A model generated the notes under the pieces. It made no database searches. It saw only the letters and a list, made by a program, of their open reading frames with translations, and was not told the origin of the DNA. A program made the translations under genes and the position numbers. This document shows, piece by piece, positions 41,145-49,985 of a stretch of 64,000 bases of DNA; position 1 is the first letter of the stretch; each line of letters begins with the position of its first letter. Origin of the DNA: SHYR01 sp036013055 (lineage in GTDB: Bacteria > Chloroflexota > Dehalococcoidia > UBA2979); NCBI GenBank assembly GCA_036013055.1, contig DASCQM010000020.1:1-64000 (forward strand), read 5' to 3'.

Positions 41145-42026
41145 GTGGCGATCAACACGCGTGCGACCGGCACCATCCTCGACGAGATCGTCGCGAGTTG
41201 CCGCGAGCGGCTTGCTGCGGATCAGCGCGTGACATCCGAAGCCACGCTCGTCGAGCGAATCGCGGCATGCGGCCCGACGATCGGCTTCGCCGAGCGCCTG
41301 CGCGACGGACGCGATGCCACACCGGACGACGCGCGGCTGCGATTGATCGCGGAGATCAAGCGCGCTTCGCCGAGCAAGGGCGTCTTCGACGCCGACCTCG
41401 ATGCCGCGCGACAGGCGCAGGCGTATGCGGGCGCGGGGGCGGCCGCGATCTCCGTGCTCACGGAGCGCGATCACTTCCAGGGCAGTCTCGATGACCTCGC
41501 CGCGGCCCGCGATGCCGTCGATGGTAGTGACGAGCGCGACGACCGCCCTGCCCTGCTGCGCAAGGACTTCATCTTCGACCCGTATCAGGTGCTGGCGGCA
41601 CGCGCGTCGGGCGCTGACGCGCTGTTGCTGATCGTCGCGCTACTCGAACCGACCGACCTCGCTGACCTGCTGGCGCTCACACGCGAACACGGCCTTGAGG
41701 CGCTGGTCGAGGTTCACGACGAACGCGAGATGGAGACTGCCGCTGCGGCCGGCGCGCGCGTGATCGGCATCAACAACCGCGACCTGCGCAACTTCAACGA
41801 GGATCTCGCAACCACCGAGCGCCTCGCGCCGCTCGCGCCAACCGGCACCGTGATCGTCGCGGAGTCCGCCATTCGCAGCGCCGAGGATGCGGCGCGCATG
41901 GCAGCCGCTGGCGTCCACGCGCTGCTCGTTGGCGAGGCACTCGTGCGCGCGACAGGGGACGGCGCGGTCGACATCGATGCGAAAGCCCGCGAGTTGATGC
42001 TCGTGGACGGGGCGGTGCAGCGATGA
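41145..42026 (+). CDS. trpC: Indole-3-glycerol phosphate synthase
   Basis: 293-aa TIM barrel, ~35 residues longer than typical because of an N-terminal extension and an acidic insert ('DGSDERDDRP'). Catalytic residues lie in 'LIAEIKRASPSKGVF', 'LLRKDFIFDPYQVLAARASG', 'GINNRDLRNFNEDL' and 'ESAIRSAEDAARM'. It starts at GTG 41145, 5 bp after trpD. It ends with an ATGA overlap to trpF. Confidence 0.95.
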   Translation: MAINTRATGTILDEIVASCRERLAADQRVTSEATLVERIAACGPTIGFAERLRDGRDATPDDARLRLIAEIKRASPSKGVFDADLDAARQAQAYAGAGAAAISVLTERDHFQGSLDDLAAARDAVDGSDERDDRPALLRKDFIFDPYQVLAARASGADALLLIVALLEPTDLADLLALTREHGLEALVEVHDEREMETAAAAGARVIGINNRDLRNFNEDLATTERLAPLAPTGTVIVAESAIRSAEDAARMAAAGVHALLVGEALVRATGDGAVDIDAKARELMLVDGAVQR

Positions 42027-42772
42027 CGCGGGTCAAGATCTGCGGTAACCGCACCCCCGCCGACGTAGTCGCCGCCGCCGAGGCTGGCGCGGACTTCGTC
42101 GGCATCATCTTCGCCGAGTCCTCGCGTCACGTCAGCGCGGGAGAGGCCGCGACGATGGTGCAGGCGCTCGGTGGCCCCGCCGCGGCACCTGCCCCGCACG
42201 AATACGCGGCAGGTGTCCGCGAGGACGTCGGACGCTGGTTCGAGCACGGGGCGCAGCTGCTGGGCGAGCAACTCGACGGCTCGCGCCCGCTCACCGTGGG
42301 CGTCTTCGCCGATCAGCCGATCGGCGAGGTGAACGCGCTGGCGGACGCGGCCGGTGTCGATCTCGTGCAGCTCTCCGGCGACGAGTCGTGGGAGGACTGC
42401 CTCGCGGTGACGCGACCCGTGATCCAGGTGGTGCACGTCTCGCCGGTCGACTCGCCGTCGGATCCGATGCAGTTCGTCGAGCCCGGCTTCGCGCGCGCCC
42501 TGATGCTGGACTCGGCGCACGGCCCGTACCGCGGCGGCAGCGGCAAGGCGTTCAACTGGGATGTCGCGCGCGAGGTCGCCAGCCACATGCCGCTCTGGTT
42601 GGCCGGCGGCCTGTCACCCACGAATGTGAGCGACGCCATCGATCAGGTACGCCCGTGGCTCGTCGATGTCGTGTCTGGCACGGAGACAGACGGCCGCAAG
42701 GACCACGCGCTCGTTCGCGCGTTCATCGACGCCACACACGAGACGGACTTTGCTACGGAGGCAGGCCAATGA
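42023..42772 (+). CDS. trpF: Phosphoribosylanthranilate isomerase
   Basis: 249 aa, ~45 longer than usual. The general-base Cys is in 'VKICGNRTPADVVAA' and the catalytic Asp in 'ALMLDSAHGPYRGGSGKAFN'; 'WLAGGLSPTNVSDAI' is the phosphate loop. The extra residues (about 47-85, 'GGPAAAPAPHEYAAGVREDV' onward) form an insertion after beta-2. It overlaps trpC (ATGA) and trpB (ATGA). Confidence 0.94.
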   Translation: MTRVKICGNRTPADVVAAAEAGADFVGIIFAESSRHVSAGEAATMVQALGGPAAAPAPHEYAAGVREDVGRWFEHGAQLLGEQLDGSRPLTVGVFADQPIGEVNALADAAGVDLVQLSGDESWEDCLAVTRPVIQVVHVSPVDSPSDPMQFVEPGFARALMLDSAHGPYRGGSGKAFNWDVAREVASHMPLWLAGGLSPTNVSDAIDQVRPWLVDVVSGTETDGRKDHALVRAFIDATHETDFATEAGQ

Positions 42773-43971
42773 CTACCACGACTCGACCCGACGCGATGGG
42801 GCGTTACGGGGAATTCGGCGGCAAGTACGTCCCCGAGACGCTAATGCCCGCGCTCACGGAACTCGAAGAGGAATTCGAGCGCGCCTGGACCGACCCCGAT
42901 TTCACCGACGAGCTTGGCGATCTGCTGCGCAACTACGTCGGCCGCGCTACGCCGATCACCGAGGCACCGCGACTCGCCGCGCACTACGGCGGCGACGACG
43001 CCCCGACGCTCTACCTCAAGCGCGAGGATCTGGCACATACCGGCGCGCACAAGATCAACGCCGCCCTCGGCCAGGCGCTGCTCGCGAAGCGGATGGGCAA
43101 GCAGCGCATTGTCGCCGAGACCGGCGCGGGCCAGCACGGCGTCGCGACAGCGACGGTCTGCGCGCTGCTCGACCTCGACTGCGTCGTCTACATGGGCGCG
43201 GAGGACGTTCGGCGTCAGTCGCTCAACGTCTTCCGCATGAAGCTGCTCGGCGCGGAAGTCGTCAGCGTCGACAGCGGCTCGCGCACGCTGAAGGACGCGA
43301 TCAACGAGGCGATCCGTGACTGGGTCACGAATGTGCGCACGACCCACTACCTGCTCGGCAGCGTCGTCGGCCCCCACCCCTACCCGCTGATCGTGCGCGA
43401 GCTCCAGTCCGTGATCGGCCTTGAGGCGCGTCAGCAGATCGAGGAAGCCGAGGGGCGGCTGCCGACGGTCGCGGTCGCCTGCGTCGGCGGTGGCTCGAAC
43501 GCGCTGGGGCTGTTTCACCCGTTCATCGATGACGACGTGCGGCTGATTGGCGTCGAAGCCGCCGGCGACGGGCTCTCGGGCCTGCACGCCGCGCCGCTGA
43601 GCGCCGGTCGCCCGGGCGTGCTGCACGGCGCGCGATCGTACGTGCTGCAGGATGACGCCGGACAGGTACTTGAGGCGCACTCGATCTCGGCGGGGCTGGA
43701 CTACCCCGGCGTCGGCCCGGAACTCTCGTGGCTGAAAGACAGTGGGCGCGCCGAGTACGTCAGCGCCACCGACGCGGAAGCCCTCGACGGCCTGCAGGCG
43801 CTCTGCGAGACAGAGGGCATCATCCCCGCGCTCGAGTCGTCGCACGCCATCGCCTACCTGGCGACGTTGCTGCCGGAACTGAGTGCCGACGACCTCGTGC
43901 TGCTGAACCTCAGCGGGCGCGGCGACAAGGACATGGATACCGTCGCGACGGCGCTTGGCGTAACGCTCTAG
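42769..43971 (+). CDS. trpB: Tryptophan synthase beta subunit
   Basis: 400 aa, TrpB1 type. PLP-lysine in 'LAHTGAHKINAALGQALLAK', 'AETGAGQHGVATATVCALLD', the phosphate-binding 'VACVGGGSNALGLFHPF', and the end 'LSGRGDKDMDTVATALG'. Converts indole and serine to Trp. trpA, its partner, is 3.6 kb further on, separated by an inserted gene group. Confidence 0.97.
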   Translation: MTTTTRPDAMGRYGEFGGKYVPETLMPALTELEEEFERAWTDPDFTDELGDLLRNYVGRATPITEAPRLAAHYGGDDAPTLYLKREDLAHTGAHKINAALGQALLAKRMGKQRIVAETGAGQHGVATATVCALLDLDCVVYMGAEDVRRQSLNVFRMKLLGAEVVSVDSGSRTLKDAINEAIRDWVTNVRTTHYLLGSVVGPHPYPLIVRELQSVIGLEARQQIEEAEGRLPTVAVACVGGGSNALGLFHPFIDDDVRLIGVEAAGDGLSGLHAAPLSAGRPGVLHGARSYVLQDDAGQVLEAHSISAGLDYPGVGPELSWLKDSGRAEYVSATDAEALDGLQALCETEGIIPALESSHAIAYLATLLPELSADDLVLLNLSGRGDKDMDTVATALGVTL

Positions 43972-43973
43972 CG

Positions 43974-44414
43974 ATGCCGACGCGAACGATCAAGAGTCTC
44001 GAGCGGGCGTTCGGCCTCTACGCGGACCTCGCTGAGGCGCTACCGTCCGACGCCTTCACGCGGCACCTCGCGGATTTGCCCTCGAACACGGTCGGCCAGC
44101 AACTGTGGTGCGTGATCGGCGCGCGCGAGAGCTACGGCCATGCGATCGAGGACGGCGAGTGGCAGGGCTTCGCATGCTCGCTCAGCGACGAAGGCACGGC
44201 CGACCAGACAGCGGTCAGTCAACATCTCCGCGCCTCCGCCGACTCGGTACGTGCGCTGCTCGCCGATGCTGAGAGCCTGAGCGACCAGCAGAACGCGTTC
44301 GTGCTCGACCTGATCGAGCATGAGGCGCAGCACCAGGGGCAGCTGATCCGGTACCTCTACGGGCTGGAGCTCGCGATTCCCGCTAGCTGGAAGCGCCGCT
44401 GGGCGCTCGACTAG
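43974..44414 (+). CDS. DinB-like protein
   Basis: 146 aa, starting 2 bp after trpB. The pattern 'TIKSLERAFGLYADLAEALP ... LWCVIGARESYGHAIEDG ... LDLIEHEAQHQGQLIRYLYG' matches the DinB/YfiT-type four-helix family, with His in 'EHEAQHQGQ' as candidate metal ligands. It is the second DinB-type domain in this operon, the other being fused to the Nudix-like protein. Function unknown; a thiol-dependent metalloenzyme is one option. Confidence 0.75.
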   Translation: MPTRTIKSLERAFGLYADLAEALPSDAFTRHLADLPSNTVGQQLWCVIGARESYGHAIEDGEWQGFACSLSDEGTADQTAVSQHLRASADSVRALLADAESLSDQQNAFVLDLIEHEAQHQGQLIRYLYGLELAIPASWKRRWALD

Positions 44415-45081
44415 GCGAACCCAGCCCGACGTGGCGAAGCGCCGACGCCGTGTGCGACGGCACGCGCGCACCCTGCCCTCGCAGCCAGTCGAGGTCGTCG
44501 ACGGTGTCGATGTCACGCTCGACGGCGATGCGCGCCACCGTCAGGCCGGCGTTGCGGGCGAGGCGCTCGGACGTGGCGAGCACATCAGCACCGCCCCACG
44601 AGATGCGCGTGTCATCGAACAGTTCGATGTGCGCTCGATACATCCCGGCGAGATAGTAGCCGCCATCCTCGGCGGGGCCGAATACGACGTCGGCAGTTCG
44701 CAGCGCGTCGAAGGCGGCAGCGAGATGGCGGCTCGTCAGCGTCGGGATATCGGTGCCGACGACGACAACAGGACCATGGCCATCGCTGCCGAGTGCCGCC
44801 ACAGCCGCAAGCATACGCGCACCGAGCGCACCGTCATCCTGCGGTCGGGCGTCGTTGATACCCGTCAGCTCCGCGAGCGCCGCCGTCGCGTCGGCGGGTT
44901 CGCCAAACAGCGAGGCATGCCAGTCGCCGCCTCGTACCGCGTCGGCGGCGTCGAGCAGGAAGGCGCGAGCCGCCATGGCTGCTGCTTCGGTGCCAATCGA
45001 GGCTGCGAGTCGCGATTTGGTCTCGCCGACCACCGGCGCGCGCGTCATCAGGGCGACGGCGGAACCGCGCACCGTGCTCAC
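44383..45081 (-). CDS. TIGR04282-type glycosyltransferase (DUF2064)
   Basis: 232 aa from GTG 45081, whose GTGA overlaps the stop of the radical SAM gene. Core 'ALMTRAPVVGETKSRLA', 'VVVVGTDIPTLTSRHLAAAF', 'ADVVFGPAEDGGYYLAGMY' and 'VERDIDTVDDLDWLRGQG' are diagnostic of the TIGR04282 nucleotide-diphospho-sugar transferase family. Relatives are annotated with arsenosugar or similar pathways. The gene runs opposite to, and overlaps by 32 bp, the DinB-like gene. Confidence 0.9.
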   Translation of the reverse strand: MSTVRGSAVALMTRAPVVGETKSRLAASIGTEAAAMAARAFLLDAADAVRGGDWHASLFGEPADATAALAELTGINDARPQDDGALGARMLAAVAALGSDGHGPVVVVGTDIPTLTSRHLAAAFDALRTADVVFGPAEDGGYYLAGMYRAHIELFDDTRISWGGADVLATSERLARNAGLTVARIAVERDIDTVDDLDWLRGQGARVPSHTASALRHVGLGSPSRAPSGASS

Positions 45082-46034
45082 GACCGTTCGGGCGCTGCCG
45101 CCGACGTCGTCAGCAGCGGCAGCCGCTCTTCGCCACGACCGGTGGCACGATCGGCACGCGACGCGCGTTGCGTGAAGAACTCGTCGCACCAGAGGCAGAC
45201 TGAGCCCAGCTTCTCGATGCGCCGCAGAGCGTGGTCGCGGTCGAAGCCTTCGACGATGCCCATCGCTGCCGGATCGCCCGCGCTGAGCGCCTGCCACACG
45301 GGGTCGTCGCTATTGCGGTCGAGAATCGTCTCGACCGAGTCCTCGGCCACGTCGCCAAGCGGTTCGGCGGTGCCGGGGCAGCACGGGTAAGCCGTCGTGA
45401 TCTGGATCGCGATCTCCTGCATCGGCGAGCCATCGTCGAGGAAGCCGAGCGCGCCCGACCAGCGGTTGCAGAAGTTGTGATCGGGCACCAGCTGGGCCAG
45501 CCCGTACTTCATGGCGCGGCCACGCGGCCACAGGCCGCCGACCCACAACTCGGGCGATGCACCCCAGATCGAGAACTGGGGTGCATTGTTCGCCTCTCGC
45601 GCCATCGACGGGTCACCGACGTCTGCCTCGACCATGCCGCGCGAGGTCATGAGGGCGCGCAGATCATCGAACTTGCCATCGGGCTGAGGATGGAACGCGT
45701 CCAGCGAGCAGATCGCGACCGCGTCGATCCCCGTCGCGAGCAGGCGGTCGAGCAGCGGGCCGTCCAGCAGGTCACCGTTCGTCTGTAGCGTCACCCGCGC
45801 GTTCGGGTAGCGTTCGCGGCCCGCAGTGAGCAGGTAGAGCGCCATCTCGGACTCAGCCAGCGGCTCGCCGCCGGAGAGGATGAAGCGGTTCGTCTCCTCG
45901 GGCAGGTGAGCCAGCACCGCGTCGGCCTCGGCGCGCGTGATCGTGCGGCCTCCGGGTTGCGAGGAGTTGTAGCAGTGCGCGCACTTTAGATTGCAGTTGT
46001 GAGTGAAGACCCAGTAGATGGACTCGGTCTTCAT
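45078..46034 (-). CDS. Radical SAM protein
   Basis: 318 aa. The [4Fe-4S] motif CxxxCxxC is in 'FTHNCNLKCAHCYNSSQPGG' (about residues 14-21), followed by the SAM-binding 'RFILSGGEPLAESEMALYLL' and 'VTLQTNGDLLDGPLLDRLLA'. Additional Cys at 'TTAYPCCPGTAEPL' and 'SVCLWCDEFF' could bind an auxiliary cluster (SPASM-like). The product is unknown. It sits between the two TIGR0428x glycosyltransferase genes. Confidence 0.9.
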   Translation of the reverse strand: MKTESIYWVFTHNCNLKCAHCYNSSQPGGRTITRAEADAVLAHLPEETNRFILSGGEPLAESEMALYLLTAGRERYPNARVTLQTNGDLLDGPLLDRLLATGIDAVAICSLDAFHPQPDGKFDDLRALMTSRGMVEADVGDPSMAREANNAPQFSIWGASPELWVGGLWPRGRAMKYGLAQLVPDHNFCNRWSGALGFLDDGSPMQEIAIQITTAYPCCPGTAEPLGDVAEDSVETILDRNSDDPVWQALSAGDPAAMGIVEGFDRDHALRRIEKLGSVCLWCDEFFTQRASRADRATGRGEERLPLLTTSAAAPERS

Positions 46035-46055
46035 CGGTGATGCGTCATGCGCCGC

Positions 46056-46751
46056 TCATCGGATGTGCTGGTAGAGCGCTGCCAGCCGACGCGGCGAGAC
46101 ACGGGCCCAGAACAGCGACTGAATCACGAGCCACGACGCCCACGCCTGCGGGATGCCACCGTGCTCCCAGCGCCGGGGCGAGGCGACGACGGGACCGCGC
46201 AGGTACGCCATGCGCCCGCGTGGCCTCAGCCGATAGACGAATGCGAGGTCCTCCATGATCGGGTGCGGCGGGAAACCTCCGATGGCATCGAATACCGATC
46301 GACGGCAGAAGATCACGGAGTCGCCGTAGAAGACGCCAAGCTGCCGGATCACGTGGTAGAAGGCGGCGAGGAGGCGGCTGTGCGTCGACTCGCCGAAGCG
46401 AACGCTGAAGTTCCCGCCGACCACCGATGAATCAGCGAGCGCCCGGCGAATCTCGGCGACGGCGTCGGCGGGCAGGCGCACATCGGCGTGCATGAAGCAC
46501 AGTACGTCGCCGCTCACCTCGGCCGCACCGGCGTTGAGCTGCGTCCCGCGCCCGCGCTCAGCGACGACAATCCGCGCCCCTGCCGCTGCCGCCAGCGCAG
46601 CCGTGCGGTCGTCGGACCCTCCATCGGCCACGATCACCTCGTCTGCGCCTGCGGCGAAGGCATTGCGGACGGCATCGGCGATCGTCGCTTCCTCACGGAG
46701 CGCGGGGATTACGACGGAGACGCGGGCAGAGACGGAGGCGTTTGCGGGCAT
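46056..46751 (-). CDS. TIGR04283-type glycosyltransferase (GT2)
   Basis: 231 aa. Opens 'VSVVIPALREEATIADAVRN', then 'ADEVIVADGGSDDRTAALAA', 'ERGRGTQLNAGAAEVSGDVL' and 'FMHADVRLPADAVAEIRRAL', the TIGR04283 pattern. 'GGFPPHPIMEDLAFVYRLRP' is the GT2 ED region. It precedes the radical SAM and TIGR04282 genes on the minus strand by 21 bp and is probably the first gene of that operon. A TACGCT box lies 6 bp before its ATG. Confidence 0.93.
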   Translation of the reverse strand: MPANASVSARVSVVIPALREEATIADAVRNAFAAGADEVIVADGGSDDRTAALAAAAGARIVVAERGRGTQLNAGAAEVSGDVLCFMHADVRLPADAVAEIRRALADSSVVGGNFSVRFGESTHSRLLAAFYHVIRQLGVFYGDSVIFCRRSVFDAIGGFPPHPIMEDLAFVYRLRPRGRMAYLRGPVVASPRRWEHGGIPQAWASWLVIQSLFWARVSPRRLAALYQHIR

Positions 46752-46757
46752 GCTGCC

Positions 46758-46763
46758 AGCGTA
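46758..46763 (-). promoter_or_regulatory. -10 element for the leaderless TIGR04283 gene
   Basis: Minus-strand TACGCT, 6 bases before the ATG at 46751. A mirror-image TACGCT-N6-ATG serves the divergent gene at 46808. Confidence 0.45.
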
Positions 46764-46795
46764 TCGGGCGCGTGGCTGTCCGGTGTGGTCGCTGT

Positions 46796-46801
46796 TACGC
46801 T
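46796..46801 (+). promoter_or_regulatory. -10 element for the leaderless CPBP protease gene
   Basis: TACGCT, 6 bases before the ATG at 46808. The 56-bp divergent intergene has no room for a leader on either side. Confidence 0.45.
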
Positions 46802-46807
46802 CCGGCC

Positions 46808-47548
46808 ATGTTCGCGGAGTTCAACCCGCCGTCCAACGCGCCGTCGGTCGAGGCTCCAGCGCCGCGACTGTGGCTGGTGCGCGACATGTTCTACGGCGTC
46901 GCCTTGCTCTTCGCGTCGCTCGCGATCGTCGGCTTCGGTCTCTTTCTCGCGGACGGCGACGCGGCGGGCGAGGTCTCCGACGTCGGTATCGGCGTCGCGA
47001 CGCTGGTCTCCGAGGCGCTGTTCGGCCTCGCCGTCATCTGGCTTGCCTACCGTCGAGGGTTGAGCGCCGCCGACCTCGGCTTCGTCGTCCCGCGGAGCTG
47101 GAAGCCCGCCTTCCTCGCCTGGTTCGGCACGTACGCGATTCTCACGTTCTACCAGGTGGCGCTGCAGGCGCTTGAGGCGATCGGCGCCGATATCTCGGCC
47201 TTCGAGGCGGCGAATAGCCTGCCCGTCGACGCCCGCGAGAGCGTAATGGTGTTCCTGCTCTTCGCTGCCGGCGTCGTCATCGTTGCGCCGCTCGCCGAAG
47301 AGTTGTTCTTCCGCGCGTTGCTCTTCCGCGGGATGCGCGGGTACTGGCGGCTCGGCACTTCGATCTTCGTCAGCGGGCTGGCGTTCGGCCTGTTTCACGT
47401 CAACCTCGGCGTGCTGATCCCGTTCACGGCGATCGGCGCGCTGTTCGCATGGGCGAACCACCGCACCGGTTCGATCTGGACATCGATCAGCGCGCATGCC
47501 GGCATCAACACCGTCAGCTTCGCGCTCAGCCTGGCGGCGGGCACATGA
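46808..47548 (+). CDS. CPBP (CAAX/Abi) family intramembrane protease
   Basis: 246 aa, six to eight hydrophobic helices. Catalytic blocks are 'APLAEELFFRALLFRGMRGY' (EExxxR) and 'SGLAFGLFHVNLGVL' (FxxxH), plus 'WTSISAHAGINTVSF' (HxxxN). The start at 46808 removes 22 unconserved residues. Its TGA overlaps the trpA ATG, so this protease gene is translationally coupled to trpA and its leaderless promoter may drive trpA, aroH and the DAHP synthase. Confidence 0.93.
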   Translation: MFAEFNPPSNAPSVEAPAPRLWLVRDMFYGVALLFASLAIVGFGLFLADGDAAGEVSDVGIGVATLVSEALFGLAVIWLAYRRGLSAADLGFVVPRSWKPAFLAWFGTYAILTFYQVALQALEAIGADISAFEAANSLPVDARESVMVFLLFAAGVVIVAPLAEELFFRALLFRGMRGYWRLGTSIFVSGLAFGLFHVNLGVLIPFTAIGALFAWANHRTGSIWTSISAHAGINTVSFALSLAAGT

Positions 47549-48363
47549 GCGACCGACCGGACCGCGTGGCCGAGATGTTCGAGCGCGCCCGCGCCGAGGA
47601 CCGCACGCCCGTCGTGATCTTCGTGCCCGGCGGCTGGCCAGAGCTCGATGCCACCGTCGATGTCGTGCTGGCCGCCGTCGAGGGTGGCGCAGACGCCGTG
47701 GAGATCGGTCTGCCCTTCAGCGATCCGCTGGGCGACGGCCCCGCGAATCAGCAGGCCTACCTCGAATCGATCGAGAACGGCTTCGGCCTGCCGCAGCTGC
47801 TGGAGGTCGTGCGGACGCTGCGATCGAGGGACGTTCGCGTCCCCTTACTCGTTATGGGATACTTCAATCCGCTGTTCAGCTATGGGTTGAACGCGTTTGT
47901 GCAGGATGCTGCGGAAGCCGGTATCGACGGTCTCGTCCCCGTCGACCTGCCGCCTGAAGAGGCGGCGGAACTTGAGCCGGCGATGCACGATGCAGGTCTG
48001 CACATGATGTACCTGCTGGCGCCGACCTCGACGGATGAGCGGATCGGTGTCGTCGCGGAACACGCGAGCGGGTTCATCTACTGCGTCAGCGTGGCCGGGG
48101 TAACCGGGGTGCGCTCGACAGTCTCCGCCGAGCTCCCCGACTTTCTTAGCCGGGTGCGCGCACAGACGGAGCTGCCGCTGGCAGTTGGCTTCGGCATCTC
48201 GGCGCGTGAACACGTCGAAGAGGTCGGGCGACATGCCGATGCAGCGATCATCGGGAGCGCATTCGTGACAACGATCGCGAACGCCGCTCGGGAGGAACGC
48301 CTGGACGCAATCCGGGCATTCATGGGGGAGATTACCGGTCGTGGGACAGCTACCACAGTCTGA
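47545..48363 (+). CDS. trpA: Tryptophan synthase alpha subunit
   Basis: 272 aa. Cleaves indole-3-glycerol phosphate to indole. Catalytic Glu in 'ADAVEIGLPFSDPLGDGPAN' and Asp in the same block; 'GLVPVDLPPEEAAELEPAM' and 'FIYCVSVAGVTGVRSTVSAE' are complete, and the phosphate site 'AVGFGISAREHVEEV' follows. It is separated from trpB by five genes and coupled to the CPBP gene by ATGA. Confidence 0.96.
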   Translation: MSDRPDRVAEMFERARAEDRTPVVIFVPGGWPELDATVDVVLAAVEGGADAVEIGLPFSDPLGDGPANQQAYLESIENGFGLPQLLEVVRTLRSRDVRVPLLVMGYFNPLFSYGLNAFVQDAAEAGIDGLVPVDLPPEEAAELEPAMHDAGLHMMYLLAPTSTDERIGVVAEHASGFIYCVSVAGVTGVRSTVSAELPDFLSRVRAQTELPLAVGFGISAREHVEEVGRHADAAIIGSAFVTTIANAAREERLDAIRAFMGEITGRGTATTV

Positions 48364-48533
48364 GCTGGTTGAGCGCTCTATCGCTCGCTATTGCTGCTAT
48401 ATGCAGAGCCAGACGGCACGTGGCAGCGCGTCTGCGGCCGTGTTGTTTGGCTCCTAACACTCACCCACACACCACCGAAACATTTCGAGGCCCAGCGCAA
48501 GTTCGACGGCGCAAGGCGGAGTCACACCACACC

Positions 48534-48920
48534 ATGCTGATTCGCGGCATCCGAGGCGCAACCACTGTTCCATCGAACAGTCGTGACGAGATCCTTGCCG
48601 CCGCGCGCGAATTGCTCGATGAGATCGAGCGTCGCAATGAGATCGACCGCGCCAATGTCGCGTCGATTGTGTTCACGACCACGCCCGACCTCGATGCTGA
48701 ATTCCCCGCCGTCGCAGCACGCGACGCCGGTTGGACTGATGTGGCGCTGGAGTGCCTGCATGAGATGAACGTACCGGGCAGTTTGCCCCGGTGCCTGCGC
48801 ATCCTCATGCACGTCAACAGCGACCGCGCTCAAGCAGAAATCATCCACGTGTATCTGCGTGACGCAGCGGTGCTCCGGCCCGATCTCGTCACGGATCAAG
48901 CAACGGAGGCAACAACATGA
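48534..48920 (+). CDS. aroH: Chorismate mutase, AroH type
   Basis: 128-aa trimeric AroH-fold enzyme that turns chorismate into prephenate. 'MLIRGIRGATTVPSNSRDEI' at the N terminus contains the Arg-Gly-Ala-Thr signature, with catalytic Arg in 'VPGSLPRCLRILMHVN'. The end overlaps the DAHP synthase start by ATGA, so shikimate entry and the Phe/Tyr branch are co-produced. The 170 bp upstream show no further gene or clear terminator. Confidence 0.94.
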   Translation: MLIRGIRGATTVPSNSRDEILAAARELLDEIERRNEIDRANVASIVFTTTPDLDAEFPAVAARDAGWTDVALECLHEMNVPGSLPRCLRILMHVNSDRAQAEIIHVYLRDAAVLRPDLVTDQATEATT

Positions 48921-49960
48921 TCGTCGTAATGAAGCCAAGCCACACAGCGGAAGAACAGAAATCAATCGAAGACCGGCTTACCGAGCTGGGGCTGCAGGGG
49001 CAACTGATCACGGGCATCGACCGCACCGTGATCGCCGTGCTCGGCCAGGTCTTCCCCGAACTGAAGGACGAGCTACACACGATGGACGGCGTCGACGACG
49101 TACTGCGGGTCTCGAAGCCCTACAAACTCTCCAGCCGCGAGGTGCACGAGGGTGACACCGTCGTTCCGCTCTCGCACGGCATCAGCGTCGGCGGTGGCCG
49201 CCCGGTCGTGATGGCCGGGCCATGCTCGATCGAGACGGAGGAACAGCTCTGGGAGTCCGCGAGCGGCGTACACAAGGCGGGTGCTCACATCCTCCGAGGT
49301 GGTGCGTTCAAGCCTCGCAGCTCGCCCTACTCGTTCCAGGGGCTCGGCGTCGAGGGGCTAAAGATGCTCTCATCGGCCGGCCAGGAGCTTGGCATGCCGG
49401 TGATCACGGAGCTGCTCTCTCTGCGCGACGTGGACGCGGTCGCCGAGTACTCGGACGTGCTGCAGATCGGCACGCGCCAGATGCAGAACTTCGTACTGCT
49501 CTCGGAGGCGGGCAAGACCGGTCTCCCGGTGATGCTCAAGCGCGGAATGGGCGCCACCATCGAGGAGTGGCTACTCGCTGCCGAGTACATCCTCTCCGAG
49601 GGCAACCCGAACGTGATCCTCTGTGAGCGCGGTATCCGCACCTTCGAGACCGCCACGCGCAACACGCTGGACCTCAACGCGATCGCGCTCGTGAAGCGGC
49701 TGAGCCACCTGCCGATCATCTCCGACCCCTCCCACGGCACCGGTCACTGGTACCTGGTGGAGCCGATGTCGAAGGCGAGCATCGCCGTCGGCGCCGATGG
49801 TCTGATGATCGAGGTGCATCCGAACCCGGATCACGCGCTCTCAGACGGCGCGCAGTCGCTCACGCCCGCCAACTTCGCACAGTTGATGGACGGCATCGGC
49901 AAGCTCGGCGAGTCGATCGGACGTCCGCTGGCCGAGACCCCGCAGGCGGTCACGAGCTAG
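48917..49960 (+). CDS. aroF: 3-deoxy-7-phosphoheptulonate synthase (type I-beta)
   Basis: 347 aa. Condenses PEP and erythrose-4-phosphate, the first step of the shikimate pathway. Residues 1-80 form a ferredoxin-like regulatory domain ('MIVVMKPSHTAEEQKSIEDR'), followed by the barrel with 'MAGPCSIETEEQLWESA', 'ILRGGAFKPRSSPYSFQGLG' and 'PIISDPSHGTGHW'. Metal ligands Cys, His and Glu are present. The N-terminal domain is of the type that lets Thermotoga-like enzymes respond to Tyr/Phe. Confidence 0.95.
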   Translation: MIVVMKPSHTAEEQKSIEDRLTELGLQGQLITGIDRTVIAVLGQVFPELKDELHTMDGVDDVLRVSKPYKLSSREVHEGDTVVPLSHGISVGGGRPVVMAGPCSIETEEQLWESASGVHKAGAHILRGGAFKPRSSPYSFQGLGVEGLKMLSSAGQELGMPVITELLSLRDVDAVAEYSDVLQIGTRQMQNFVLLSEAGKTGLPVMLKRGMGATIEEWLLAAEYILSEGNPNVILCERGIRTFETATRNTLDLNAIALVKRLSHLPIISDPSHGTGHWYLVEPMSKASIAVGADGLMIEVHPNPDHALSDGAQSLTPANFAQLMDGIGKLGESIGRPLAETPQAVTS

Positions 49961-49985
49961 CGGGCGCGGCGCGGAGCACGCGAGG

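Noticed and set aside
48364..48533. Second T-box or attenuator before aroH
   Set aside because: No GGTGGNACCGCG-type motif and no terminator stem with a T-tract could be found.
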